A stretch of DNA of 64,000 nucleotides from Saccharopolyspora erythraea NRRL 2338 (GCF_000062885.1 NC_009142.1:2717584-2781583); one strand, 5' to 3'; shown: positions 54,443-63,557, counted from the first letter of the stretch. Notes: generated from the sequence alone by a model not told the origin. Made by a program: numbers and translations.

Positions 54443-55063
54443 GTGAGTGAGGGGCGCACGAAGAGCACTCCCGCCCGGCGCAGGGGCGCCGTTCTGGAGA
54501 ACGCGATCATTGATGCCGCCTGGGAGGTGCTGGTCGAGCGGGGTTACAACGGTTTCACGTTCGAGGCCGTCGCAGCGCACGCCGGGACCAGCAAACCGGT
54601 GCTCTACCGGCGCTGGCCGCAACGCGCGGACCTCCTGATCGCCACACTCACCCGGCACTGGTATCCGCTCGAGATCCCGGACACCGGCAGCCTGCGCCAG
54701 GACGCCCTCGCCCTGCTGCGCGCGGTCAACGCCGAGCGGGCCCGCACGGTGATGCTCATGCGTATCCAGCTGGCGGACTACTTCCGCGAGACCGGCACCA
54801 ACTTCAGCGACCTGCGCAGCCGCCTCCGCCTCGCGGACGAGAAACCCCCCTTCGCACAGCTCGTCGACAGCGCAGTCGAGCGCGGCGAGCTTGCCGAGGT
54901 ACCGCGGCCCGAACGCGTGGTGAACCTGCCCTTCGACCTGCTGCGCCACGACTTGCTGATGGGCACGGGCGCGGTGCCGGACGAGACGATCGTCGAGATC
55001 GTGGACGCGGTGTGGCTGCCCCTACTCGACCTGACGCTCCACGGCACACAGCCACGACGCTGA
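54443..55063 (+). CDS. TetR-family regulator
   Basis: Predicted 206-residue repressor. The helix-turn-helix is in FTFEAVAAHAGTSKPVLYRR followed by WPQRADLLIA; the C-terminal domain is of the TetR_C_16-like type (DLLRHDLLMGTGAVPDETI). GTG 54443 is chosen because upstream in-frame codons overlap the operator region. It probably represses the divergent MDR oxidoreductase gene. Confidence 0.86.
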   Translation: MSEGRTKSTPARRRGAVLENAIIDAAWEVLVERGYNGFTFEAVAAHAGTSKPVLYRRWPQRADLLIATLTRHWYPLEIPDTGSLRQDALALLRAVNAERARTVMLMRIQLADYFRETGTNFSDLRSRLRLADEKPPFAQLVDSAVERGELAEVPRPERVVNLPFDLLRHDLLMGTGAVPDETIVEIVDAVWLPLLDLTLHGTQPRR

Positions 55064-55294
55064 GCGCCCGCACCGGAGCCCGACGCAGCTCCTCGGGCAG
55101 CACCAGGTGCATCGACGCCATGTCACACCTCCGCGCTACTTTCCTCCCTGATCGACAGCGGGTCTTCGTCCAGGCTCCCGGTTTCCACGCGCCGTTGAGG
55201 TTCCCCCGCTTTGCCGGAGGCTTTGATCTACCCCCGGTTCGGTGGAGTCGGGTTACTGGATACTCAGTGATCTACTCGACCTCTGGGAGGTTCG

Positions 55295-55455
55295 TTGCCC
55301 CGCCGGTATCCCGCGGAATTCCGCCGCAAGGTTCTTGATCTCGTCGAGTCTGGCCGGCCTGTCGCGCAGGTCGCGCACGATCTCGGCATCAGCGATCAGA
55401 CGATCTACAACTGGCGCCGCCAGCATCTCATCGATACCGGGCAGATGCCCGGGAT
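55295..55455 (+). pseudogene. IS3-family OrfA N-terminal fragment
   Basis: MPRRYPAEFRRKVLDLVESG, RPVAQVAHDLGISDQTIYNW, RRQHLIDTGQMPGIT: the DNA-binding half of an IS3 OrfA. It is cut at about 55455 and fused head-on to an OrfB gene running the other way. Confidence 0.8.
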
Positions 55456-56111
55456 CACCAGCAGTAGCGGGAAAACTCCTTCGAGGTGTATTGGGCTCCG
55501 CGGTCGGAATGAAACACCGCTCCGTCGCGGAGATGCCCGTGGGTGCGGGCCATGGCCAACGCGTCGATGACCAGGCTGGTGCGCATGTGCTCGGCCATGG
55601 CCCAGCCGATGACCATGCGGGTGGCCAGATCAATCACCGTAGCGAGGTAGAGCCAGCCCTCGCCGGTGCGCAGGTAGGTGATATCGCCGACGAGTCTGTT
55701 TCCCGGTTGTTGGGCGGTGAAGTCCCGATCGAGCAGATCCGGGCTGATAATCGGCTCTTCACCGGGCACGGTGGTGGTCTTGTAGGCACGGGGCTGCACC
55801 GCGGTCAGGCCCAGTTCGCGCATGAGGTCGGCGACCAGGCCCACGCTGGCCGCGATGCCCTCCCGGGCAAGCTGAGCGCAGACCCGCCGGCACCCGTAGG
55901 TCTGACGGGAGTCATCGAAAACACGCCGTACGTGCTCGGCCAGCTCGCGCCGGCGGGTCCGGGTCGGGGTTTCGGCGCGGTGGCGCCAGGCATAGAACGA
56001 CGAGCGGGACACACCGAGCATGCGGCACATCCACGCGATGCTGTAGTGGGCCTTCTCCGCCTCGATCAGCGCGCAGCGCTGATTCAGTCCTGCGTCCGGG
56101 CGAAGAAGGCC
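55455..56111 (-). pseudogene. IS3-family OrfB, C-terminally truncated
   Basis: The integrase part from CRMLGVSRSSFYAWRHRAET to DRGAQYTSKEFSRY: the first Asp is in RLVGDITYLRTGEGWLYLAT, the second in AVFHSDRGAQYTS. The C-terminal Glu region is lost. The start lies upstream around NQRCALIEAEKAHYSIAWM and is cut from its OrfA by the IS30 insertion at 56112. Confidence 0.8.
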
Positions 56112-57317
56112 GCCTTAGATTCAACCGGTCAGAGCAACACTGCTGGTTGAGGAGCGCGCGTGGCGAGGCTGGGTCGGCCTGGGATGTCGGATGAGATGAA
56201 GGAGGACCTGTGGCGGCGGTGGAGGGCGGGGGAGTCGATCAGCGTCATCTCTCGTGAGATCGGCAAGCCGCCGGGCTCGGTGTTCACTGTCCTCAAGCAC
56301 CACGGCGGCATCGCTCCGCAGTCCCGCAGACAGCGTGCTGGATCGCTGACACTGCCTGAGCGAGAAGAGATTTCCCGGGGATTGAGCGCGGGATACTCGT
56401 TTCAAGCGATCGCCGCGTTCTTGCAGCGAGCGGTGTCGACGATCAGCCGGGAAGTCACCAAGAACGGCGGTCGCCACGCCTACCGGGCTACCGCAGCCCA
56501 GGAACGTGCGCGTGAGCAGGCTCGCCGGCCGAAACCATGCCTGCTTGCTCGCCAGCCTGCGTTGCGTGACGAGATTGTGGCTCTGCTGGGGGAAGAATGG
56601 TCTCCTGAACAGATCGTGGGCCACCTGCGTCGGCACGGTGGCGACGCCGCAGAGAGGACAATCAGCCACGAGACGATCTACCGATCGATCTACACCACCC
56701 GCTGGAAGGTGATTCCACGAGAGTTGTGCAAGCGGCTGCGAACCGGTAGGCCGATCCGCAAGAACAAGCGCAACACGGTCAAGGGCCAATGGCGATCCCA
56801 GATCATAGACGCCCGACCGATCGAGCAACGCCCCGATACCGCCCAGGACCGCAGCACCCTCGGGCACTTCGAAGGCGACCTCGTGATCGGGGCGAACCAC
56901 AGCCAGGTCGCCACCCTGGTCGACCGCAAGACGCGGTATCTCGTGATCGTGAAACTCCCCAGCCGTCACAGCACCGTCGTCGTTCCCGAGCTGATCAAGA
57001 CCTACGCTGGCCTGGACCCGCGGCTACGCGACACGCTGACGTGGGACCGGGGTATGGAATTGGCCGAACATAAGCGATTCACCGCTGCCACCGGGGTAGA
57101 TGTGTTTTTCGCCGCGCCACGCAGCCCTTGGCAGCGCGGCACGAACGAGAACACCAACAAGCTGGTGCGCCAGTACCTGCCCAAGGGCACCAACCTCGCG
57201 ACGTTCACCCAGGCTGAGCTCGACGCGATCGCCACCAAGCTCAACACCAGACCCCGCAAGTGCCTCGGCTTCCGCACCCCCGCAGAGGCTGTTGCCTTGA
57301 CCGGTTGAATCTAAGGC
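56112..57317 (+). mobile_element. IS30-family element inside an IS3 element
   Basis: 1206 bp with perfect 20-bp terminal inverted repeats GCCTTAGATTCAACCGGTCA / TGACCGGTTGAATCTAAGGC (the right copy has one extra base pattern TTGACC). It splits OrfA (57318-57578) from OrfB (55455-56111) of an IS3 element. Confidence 0.88.
56160..57308 (+). CDS. IS30-family transposase
   Basis: Predicted 382-residue intact transposase. Two N-terminal helix-turn-helix regions (ISVISREIGKPPGSVFTVLK and YSFQAIAAFLQRAVSTISRE), then the DDE core: GHFEGDLVIGANHSQVATLV (first Asp), TLTWDRGMELAEHKRF (second Asp) and SPWQRGTNENTNKLVRQYLP (Glu). GTG start at 56160 with GAGGAGC upstream. Confidence 0.93.
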   Translation: MARLGRPGMSDEMKEDLWRRWRAGESISVISREIGKPPGSVFTVLKHHGGIAPQSRRQRAGSLTLPEREEISRGLSAGYSFQAIAAFLQRAVSTISREVTKNGGRHAYRATAAQERAREQARRPKPCLLARQPALRDEIVALLGEEWSPEQIVGHLRRHGGDAAERTISHETIYRSIYTTRWKVIPRELCKRLRTGRPIRKNKRNTVKGQWRSQIIDARPIEQRPDTAQDRSTLGHFEGDLVIGANHSQVATLVDRKTRYLVIVKLPSRHSTVVVPELIKTYAGLDPRLRDTLTWDRGMELAEHKRFTAATGVDVFFAAPRSPWQRGTNENTNKLVRQYLPKGTNLATFTQAELDAIATKLNTRPRKCLGFRTPAEAVALTG

Positions 57318-57578
57318 TGCTTTTTTCAGGAACTCGTTCTCCATCCGCAGCCGCCGGACCTCGGCCTCCAGCTCGCTCAACCGGGCACGCTCCACAGGAC
57401 TCATCTCGGTGTCGGGTTCGGGGTTGTCCCGCCGCCAGGCGTGCACCCAGTTGCCCAGGGTCCCGGGGTTGCTCTCCAGCTCCCGAGCCACCTCGGCCAC
57501 CGGACGGCCGCTGGCTACGACCAGCTGCACCGCCTCAGCCTTGAACTGCGGACTGAACTTCCGACGCTTCTCCGGCAC
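57318..57578 (-). CDS. IS3-family OrfA, interrupted at its 3' end
   Basis: GTG 57578 starts MPEKRRKFSPQFKAEAVQLV; PVAEVARELESNPGTLGNWV and SELEAEVRRLRMENEFLKKA follow, then IS30 begins. A run of six A on the coding strand near 57322 would be the normal frameshift site to OrfB. The IS end CCTGTCCAAGATCCTTGGTA lies at 57605. Closely related to the orphan OrfA at 42522-42797. Confidence 0.82.
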
Positions 57579-57754
57579 AGGTACATCCTCTCAATCGAGA
57601 GGCCCTGTCCAAGATCCTTGGTACACCTCACCCGCGTGTTATCTGACAATGTTTTCGAGGGTGGGCTCGTTGATGGCGGTGGCGTAGAGAGTGAGGATCT
57701 GTTCGAGTAGTGCGGCGCTGAGCCCGCACCGGGCAGGAAAGGGTGCGGATCGGC

Positions 57755-58390
57755 TCAGGAGATGTCGGTGCTGTCGCGGGCGTAAGGGCGGTACAGGGCG
57801 GCCGAGGCGAGGCCGTTCGCCACGGTGAGCGCGACCGTGATGAGCAGCAGCGCGGGTTGTAGCCCGATCTGGTCACCGAGGTAGCCCGCGAGCAGCGCGT
57901 AGCCGCCGTATGCGACGGATTCGACCAGGTAGACGGACACGGCGAAAGCCAGGGAACGAAGGTGCGGCGGGACGACCCCCATCACCAGCGGGCGGTTCAC
58001 CACCGGGACCTGCCCCTGGAGCAGCCCGAGCATCGCGAACAGCACCACGTACGGCGCGATGCCCTCCGCCGCGAGCTGCAGCGCGACGAAGGCGACGGCG
58101 GCGAAGGCGAGTTGGCTGGCCTGGAGCCTGATCACGCGGCCGCTTCGGGGGAGGGCAAGGTGGAGGCGGTCCAGGAGTCGCCCGCCGAGGAGGGTGCCGA
58201 CGACGTACCCCAGTGAGAACGGCAGCGCCGCCAGCGATGCCGTCGAGGTCGAGAACCCGCGTTCCTCGACCAGGAACACGATCCCGAAGCTCATCATCAC
58301 GTTCTGGCCCGAGAACAGCCGCTGCGCCAGCAGGTAGCGGAAGCTGCGGATGCCAAGCAGTTCGCGCAGGCCGCGCGCGCCTTCAGCCAC
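57755..58390 (-). pseudogene. MFS transporter, C-terminal half
   Basis: Six helices beginning GLRELLGIRSFRYLLAQRLF, with VVGTLLGGRLLDRLHLAL as the motif A of the second half and VGVVPP-type segments after it. The first 200 residues of a usual 12-helix carrier are absent, and the upstream DNA belongs to a RepA-like relic. A GTG at 58390 could still start translation of a half-protein, but function is doubtful. Confidence 0.65.
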
Positions 58391-58447
58391 CCCGGTGGCC
58401 GCGGCACCTTCGCAGCAACAGTGCCCGAAGGTGCCGAAGGTGCCGCT

Positions 58448-59345
58448 TTACTCGTGCGCACCTTCGGCACCTTCGTCGCCATCGGACAGGACCCATTCCC
58501 AGCCGCTACCGGCGAAACCGGCCTTGGTGGTTCGTGCGCCGATCTTGCGGCGGGCTTTCTTGACCTGGTCCCGGGACAACCCCGCCGCCTCCGCCGCGCG
58601 GATCACCGTGCCCGCCTCCGCCCGCCCACCGGCCTCGACGAGATAGCGGCGCAGCCATTCCTGAGCCTCCGCCCGTTCGGCCTGCTCGTCCCGGGAAACC
58701 GGCACCGCGACCAGCAGCTCGGCGACGGTCTGCTCGGACTCCCCAACCAACTCGAACCTGCCCACCGACGCCGACCGGCCATCCTCCGCTTCCGCGCTCG
58801 CCGGCTTGATGCAATAGCGCAGCGATCGGGTCCCCATCGGGGCCAGGTTCGTCTTGATCAACGACAACACGCACGACCCGTCCTCAGCCGCCGGGTCGCG
58901 GGCGAACCCGAGCGCGGAGCGCACGACCTGGCCGAACTCCGCCGAACCCGAGATCATCAACAGGGGATCAGTGCCGGCGGATTTGCGGAAGTGCGCGATG
59001 CCGACGATCGCGAGCCCGCACTCCTGCACCAGCTGGGACAACGGTTCCAGCAGCGAACGCACCACCCCCTGCTTGGCCAGATCAGCACCGGTCATCGCCG
59101 ACAGCAACGCATCCAGCACGACCACCCGCGTCCCCGTAGCCTGCACCGCCGCCTTCAGGGCCGGCATGTCCACCGACAACGACACCGTGCCCACCGCCAC
59201 CTCGTCACCAAGCCGCGATTCGGTGTGCACGGCCAGCACCCGATCCAGATCGGCACCGGCCGCGGCCAACCGCGGTGCCAGGGTGTACTCCCAGGAATCC
59301 TCGGTGGCCACATACATCACCGGCGCCGGATACCCAGCCAGCTCG
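58448..59345 (-). pseudogene. RepA-like AAA ATPase, N-terminally truncated
   Basis: Reads YPAPVMYVATEDSWEYTLAP, GTRVVVLDALLSAMTGADLA (Walker B), CGLAIVGIAHFRKSAGTDPL and SGSAEFGQVVRSALGFARDP, the hexameric RepA/DnaB-like ATPase pattern of actinomycete plasmids and phages. The C-terminus has a helix-turn-helix-like part (AGTVIRAAEAAGLSRDQVKK). The P-loop end is missing where the 85-residue plus-strand gene begins. Confidence 0.7.
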
Positions 59346-59386
59346 CCCGGCCCAGCAAGTCCAAGACCGACTCCGGATCGGCGACG

Positions 59387-59644
59387 ATGTCTAACCACCA
59401 GGGCATTACCCCGGCCCAGCGCAGCCGCCGGGCGCGCATCGCCGCCCACGCCTCCTGGGCCAACACCACCGACCGCACGGCACGAACCCGCCCCGCCACC
59501 CTCGCTTTCCTGGCCCGCTTCGAACGGCAAGTCGACCCCGACGGGCGCCTCACCGCCGAGGAACGGCATCAGCGAGCCCACCACGCCCGCACCGCCTACA
59601 TGCTCGACCTCGCCGAAAGATCCGCGAAAGCACGACGCCGATAA
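59387..59644 (+). CDS. 85-residue basic protein of actinomycete mobile elements
   Basis: ATG 59387 encodes MSNHQGITPAQRSRRARIAA, HASWANTTDRTARTRPATLA, then RQVDPDGRLTAEERHQRAHH and a basic helix to the end. Short conserved proteins of exactly this pattern are common in actinomycete integrative elements; their role is unknown. It looks complete but its neighbours are relics. The ribosome site is weak. Confidence 0.65.
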   Translation: MSNHQGITPAQRSRRARIAAHASWANTTDRTARTRPATLAFLARFERQVDPDGRLTAEERHQRAHHARTAYMLDLAERSAKARRR

Positions 59645-59681
59645 CGCGACGCGCACAACACCACCGTCAGTTGAGTTCTCG

Positions 59682-59714
59682 TCGCACCTGCCACACCGAT
59701 ACGGGGACAAGCAG
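59682..59714. repeat. 33-bp direct repeat, left copy
   Basis: A 33-base sequence beginning TCGCACCTGCCACACCGATA and ending GGGGACAAGCAG is identical to 61907-61939. The two copies flank the LLM oxidoreductase/TetR pair. Confidence 0.85.
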
Positions 59715-59984
59715 AGGTCGGCGATGCCGCGCGCCAGCCCGGGCGGAACCGCGGTCGTATGGGACGCGTCGGGTAGATGGTGCGCGACCGGGTTCACCGA
59801 GCTCGGTGGCAGCCAGCAGCTTGGTGTCACCAGGCTCGGCGGGGAAGTTTCCCTTGGATTATCGAACGCACCCACAGTGCGCTCGCATCTCCCGAGGGTG
59901 CCAGCATCCAGCACCCTGTGGTCCGCGACCGGCGTCCGGTTGCCGATGGGTTTCGTACACGGATAGGCCGAGGTCGTCCTCCTT

Positions 59985-60932
59985 TCACAGACGCCGGGCG
60001 AGAGCCCAGGTGCGTGCGCGTGCTTGTTCTCCGAAGAGCTCGGCGTGGCTGATCATGATCTCGGTGGCCCCGGCGTCGATGTAGCGGCGCAGGCCGGCGG
60101 CGACGGTGTCCTCGCCTCCGGCGAGCAGCAGGTCGGCCGCGCTCGACAGCCCCTCAGTCGCGACCACCTTCTGGTAGGAGGGGATGTTGTCGTAGAAGCC
60201 GAGGACGTCCGCCGCGTGGGCGCGGGCGGCGGCGACGTCGTCGGTGACCACCGCGGGCACACCGGCCACGATCTGCGGTGCCGGCCGCCCGACCGCGGCA
60301 GCGGCTTCGGTGATCCCCGGGACGATCCGTTCGGCGAGCGTGCGCGGTCCCGCGAGGTAGGTCGCCGTGCCGTCGGCGAGCTCACCGGCAACCGCGAGCG
60401 CCCGTGGTCCCATCGCGGCGGCCAGGATCGGGATCGCCGGTGCGGCTCCGGCCACCGCGGTCGGCGTGACCGGGCGCGATACGAGGGTCTCGCCCTCGAA
60501 TGCGGAGTCGTCCCCGTCGAGCAGCGGGCGTAGCGCGGCGAAGTACTCGCGCAGGTGCCGGATCTGCGGCGGGTACGGCAAGCCGAACTCCGGCTCGAGC
60601 AGGTTCCGCGCGCCGAGCCCGACGCCGAGCCGGAACCGCCCGGCGGTGGCGGCCTGCGCGGTCTTCGCCGCCGCGGCGACGAGCAGGGGATGACGCGGGT
60701 ACATCGGCACCGTCGACGTACCGACGTGGACCCTGGGCTCGGCCCGACCCACGTGCGCCGCCAGCTGGATCGCATCGAAGTCCACTCCCTGCCCGAACCA
60801 GAGCGTGTGCACGCCCGCGTCCGCCGCCTCGTGAGCCAGCTCGACAGCCCGGTCCACGATGTTGCCGATACCCGGCTCTTGCGCGAACGTTCCCCCCAGA
60901 AACACTCCGATCCGGATTCCCGCGCTAGTCAT
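59985..60932 (-). CDS. LLM-class F420-dependent oxidoreductase
   Basis: Predicted 315-residue TIM-barrel oxidoreductase of the luciferase-like F420 group. Signs: RIGVFLGGTFAQEPGIGNIV, GVHTLWFGQGVDFDAIQLAA, VHVGTSTVPMYPRHPLLVAA, RFRLGVGLGARNLLEPEFGL and PILAAAMGPRALAVAGELAD. Such enzymes use F420H2 to reduce varied compounds. ATG 60932 has GGAG 5 bases upstream. It is divergent from a TetR gene with two matching operators. Confidence 0.9.
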   Translation of the reverse strand: MTSAGIRIGVFLGGTFAQEPGIGNIVDRAVELAHEAADAGVHTLWFGQGVDFDAIQLAAHVGRAEPRVHVGTSTVPMYPRHPLLVAAAAKTAQAATAGRFRLGVGLGARNLLEPEFGLPYPPQIRHLREYFAALRPLLDGDDSAFEGETLVSRPVTPTAVAGAAPAIPILAAAMGPRALAVAGELADGTATYLAGPRTLAERIVPGITEAAAAVGRPAPQIVAGVPAVVTDDVAAARAHAADVLGFYDNIPSYQKVVATEGLSSAADLLLAGGEDTVAAGLRRYIDAGATEIMISHAELFGEQARARTWALARRL

Positions 60933-60949
60933 CACAGCTCCTTCAACTG

Positions 60950-60968
60950 ATTACAGGGACTGCAATCA
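60950..60968. promoter_or_regulatory. TetR operator-like site A (GATTACAG-N3-CTGCAATC)
   Basis: Near-perfect 8-bp inverted repeat with 3-base spacer, 18 bases upstream of the LLM start codon. Confidence 0.75.
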
Positions 60969-60982
60969 GTCTACGCGCGTTG

Positions 60983-61001
60983 ATTACAGCCCCTGTAATC
61001 G
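60983..61001. promoter_or_regulatory. TetR operator-like site B (GATTACAG-N3-CTGTAATC)
   Basis: Perfect 8-bp inverted repeat with 3-base spacer, 15 bases upstream of the TetR start codon and 33 bases from site A. Confidence 0.78.
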
Positions 61002-61015
61002 CCTAGGCTGGTGCA

Positions 61016-61582
61016 ATGGGACGATGGCCGGCCGGGGCGCAGGAACGGTTGCAGCGCGCCGCGATCGAGTTGTTCTCCGAACGCGGCTACGAGCGCACCA
61101 CTGTCGCCGACATCACGCAGAGCGCCGGGCTGACCGAGCGCACCTTCTACAACCACTTCGTCGACAAGCGCGAGGTGCTCTTCCCCGACCAGGACCGGTT
61201 CATCGCCGATGTCGTCGAAGCGGTGGGCGCCGCACCCGCGGACCGATCCCCGCTCGACGTGATCATCGCCGCCCTCACAGTTGACACCGAGTGGTTCGAC
61301 CGGCGTCGGGATGCGGCGCAGCGCCGCAGGCGGATTCTCGACACCCGTGCCGAACTGCGAGAACGCGAACTGGCCAAGATGGCCGCACTCGACACGGCGA
61401 TCACCGGTGCCCTGCGGGCGCGGGGAAGCTCCAACACCTCGGCTGCCCTGACCGCTGCCGCCGCCGTGGCCGCCTACCGACTCGGCACGGACAACTGGCT
61501 GGCCGACCCCCGAGGGCGCACGCTGCGACACCACCTGCGCTCGATCTTCGAGGAGCTGCGCAGGACGGCGGAGAACTGGTAA
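61016..61582 (+). CDS. TetR-family regulator
   Basis: Predicted 188-residue repressor. Helix-turn-helix in RTTVADITQSAGLTERTFYN followed by HFVDKREVLF. The C-terminal ligand domain is short and Ala/Arg-rich. Start ATG 61016. It is divergent from the LLM oxidoreductase, and two copies of GATTACAG-N3-CTGnAATC lie between, so it probably represses both genes. Confidence 0.9.
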   Translation: MGRWPAGAQERLQRAAIELFSERGYERTTVADITQSAGLTERTFYNHFVDKREVLFPDQDRFIADVVEAVGAAPADRSPLDVIIAALTVDTEWFDRRRDAAQRRRRILDTRAELRERELAKMAALDTAITGALRARGSSNTSAALTAAAAVAAYRLGTDNWLADPRGRTLRHHLRSIFEELRRTAENW

Positions 61583-61609
61583 CACGGGTCAGCCGGATGC
61601 ACGTCACCG

Positions 61610-61718
61610 AGCCAGCTCCACCGGCAAACATCGAGACATAGGCGCCGACTGCAGCAGCGATCACGACGGCGAATAACGACAGGCACACACCGACGGCGAT
61701 GCCGATCTTTGCGAACAT
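61610..61718 (-). pseudogene. N-terminus of a membrane protein, possibly NlpC/P60-type
   Basis: ATG 61718 starts MFAKIGIAVGVCLSLFAVVI followed by AAAVGAYVSMFAGGAG, a signal/anchor helix like those of NlpC/P60 cell-wall hydrolases in actinomycete conjugative elements. The frame then runs antisense into the end of the TetR gene, so the enzyme domain is lost. Confidence 0.45.
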
Positions 61719-61906
61719 GACGCGCTCCGGGGACAACGAGAGCAGGACGATGACTGCCCACGGCGGCACCGGCCGAATTCTCTCCACTGTGGACGCAGGG
61801 GGCGGTGAGGCGTCCGTGGTTGGTCTCGACTTCGCCGTTTCCGGCCAGCACGGCCCCCTCCGGCCGCGGGCATGACGGGCGGCTCGTTGGGAGAGGGCAG
61901 GTTTCT

Positions 61907-61939
61907 TCGCACCTGCCACACCGATACGGGGACAAGCAG
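61907..61939. repeat. 33-bp direct repeat, right copy
   Basis: Identical to 59682-59714. On the minus strand both copies can read SPYRCGRC in one frame, so they may also be the same piece of a lost gene end. Confidence 0.85.
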
Positions 61940-62017
61940 GCGGCGCGGTGCGCTCAGCACACCGCGCCGCCCCTCCTTTTAGCCCGTTTCCCGGTCAGAC
62001 GCGGTCGCCGATGCCCA

Positions 62018-62233
62018 TGCGAGATCGAACTCGTGTATCGGAACTCCTGGCGAACCCGGGACGAGGCCGAAAACGCGATCTTCGGCTACATCGACGGCTG
62101 GTACAACACCCAGCGCATCCAGAAGGACCTGGGCTGGCTCTCACCCGACGAATACGAGAGCGCCTGGCACGCCAACCAGGAAGTCCAGCCCCTACCGGAT
62201 ACGATCCCAGCATCCCCAACCGGAACCAGGTAA
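62018..62233 (+). pseudogene. IS3-family OrfB C-terminal fragment
   Basis: IELVYRNSWRTRDEAENAIF and GYIDGWYNTQRIQKDLGWLS PDEYES-type ending match the last part of IS3 OrfB, including the catalytic Glu region. The IS right end with CTCGGGGGAACCTCAAG follows at about 62250. Confidence 0.8.
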
Positions 62234-62294
62234 CCAACCCCTCCGAGTTCTCGGGGGAACCTCAAGGGCAGCCTTACAGCTCGACGTGGAACAC

Positions 62295-62543
62295 CTCGCC
62301 GTCCCTACCGGAACGGCCCTTCATTGAGGCCGCCTGGTCGAGCGTGACGGGGAGCGGATCGCCCAGCTCGCCGTCCCTACCGGGACGGCCCTTCATTGAG
62401 GCGACGCCGCCGTACGCGCGACACGGGCTGTGCTGCACCGCTCGCCGTCCCCGCCGGGACGGCCCTTCATTGAGGCTCGGGCCAGGCAAACATCGCCAAC
62501 TCGCTACTGTCTCGCCGTCCCCGCCGGGACGGCCCTTCATTAA
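62295..62543 (+). CRISPR. short CRISPR array: four 36-bp repeats, three spacers
   Basis: Repeats at 62295-62330, 62367-62402, 62441-62476 and 62511-62543 (last one cut short). Each starts CTCGCCGTCCC, has a perfect 8-bp hairpin GCCGTCCC-N4-GGGACGGC and ends CCCTTCATTGAGGC. Spacers are 36, 38 and 34 bases. The first repeat has one change (GGAACGG); repeats 1-2 have loop TACC and 3-4 have CGCC. The end ATTGAGGC resembles the 8-nt handle left by Cas6, which favours plus orientation. No cas gene is in the window; an IS3 relic lies on the left and IS-A copy 2 on the right. Confidence 0.85.
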
Positions 62544-63123
62544 CAACTCGTTTCAGAATAATGGGCGTGTCTGATAGCGATGGTTGATCGACTCGGTGCA
62601 TGGTCATGGTGTGATCGAGGAGTTGGTGCCAGATCAGTTGTGGTCTCGGGTGCAGCCGTTGCTCCCGGCGCGTCCGCCTCGCCGGAGCCGGTACCCGGGC
62701 CGGTTGCCGGTCGACGATCGGGCCGCTCTGGCCGGGATCGTGTTCGTGCTCAAGACCGGGATCACCTGGCGGGAACTACCGCACGAGGTGGCGGGATGTT
62801 CCGGAGTGACGTGCTGGCGGCGGTTGCGGGACTGGAGCGAGGCCGGGGTGTTCAACGCGGTGCACGAGCTGCTGCTGGACCAGCTTCGGGCTTTGGATCG
62901 GCTCGACCTGAACACTGTGGTGGTCGACGGATCGCATGTGCGGGCGCTCAAAGGGGGGCGGCGACGGGCCCCTCGCCCGTCGATCGGGCTCGCACCGGCA
63001 CCAAACACCATGTGATCACCGACGCCGGCGGTATCCCACTGGCAGTGACGGTCACCGGCGGCAACCGCCACGACAGCACCCAACTCATCCCGCTGGTCGA
63101 GGCTCTGCCCACGATCCGTGGTA
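62544..63123 (+). mobile_element. IS-A copy 2, interrupted
   Basis: Begins CAACTCGTTTCAGAATAATG, preceded by TAA as in copy 1. It is essentially identical to the first 580 bases of the copy at 13689-14573 read from its right end, including the transposase start at 62584 and the AAAGGGGGG frameshift site at about 62950. It stops at GTGGTA (63123), where IS-B copy 3 is inserted, so the catalytic C-terminus is lost. Confidence 0.85.
62584..63123 (+). pseudogene. IS-A transposase, 3'-truncated
   Basis: Encodes MIDSVHGHGVIEELVPDQLW through VEALPTIRG in the two expected frames, then ends at the IS-B insertion. The second Asp and the Glu of the DDE triad are missing. Confidence 0.82.
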
Positions 63124-63557
63124 AGACGGGATCTCATTTGGGGTTGTTATGGGTGAGCAGATCCAGTTTGGCGGCGCGGCGGTAGCAGATCACCGCGCAG
63201 GCCAGGCTGGCGAATGCCGCGTAGTGGGCGGCCTTGCGCTCGTAGCGGCGAGCCAGCCGACGGAACCGGGAAACCCACTCCAGGGTGCGTTCGATGACGT
63301 AGCGGTGGCGTCCCAGCCGGGTGGTCGACTCGATACCCCGGCGAGCGATCCGGGCGATGATTCCTCTCCGACGCAACGCGTGTCGGCAGACCGGATAGTC
63401 GTAGCCCTTGTCGGCGTGCAGCTTGCGCGGCCGACGTCGAGGCCGTCCGGCAGACCCTCTGACCGGCGCAACCGCATCGATCACCGTCTGAAGTTCCCGG
63501 TGATCGTTGCGGTTGGCCGCGGAGATGACCACGGCCAGCGGGATGCCACTGCGGTCC
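63124..63557 (-). mobile_element. IS-B copy 3, truncated
   Basis: Starts AGACGGGATCTCATTTGGGG at TA (63122-63123) inside IS-A copy 2. The following 430 bases are near-identical to the 3' half of IS-B copy 2 and encode the transposase C-terminus (HRELQTVIDAVAPVRG to LLTHNNPK). At 63557 the sequence switches abruptly into an IS21 istA gene. Confidence 0.85.

Noticed and set aside
58421-59386. 407-codon plus-strand frame over the RepA-like relic
   Set aside because: Only the final 85 codons from ATG 59387 look natural; the rest is antisense to the ATPase.
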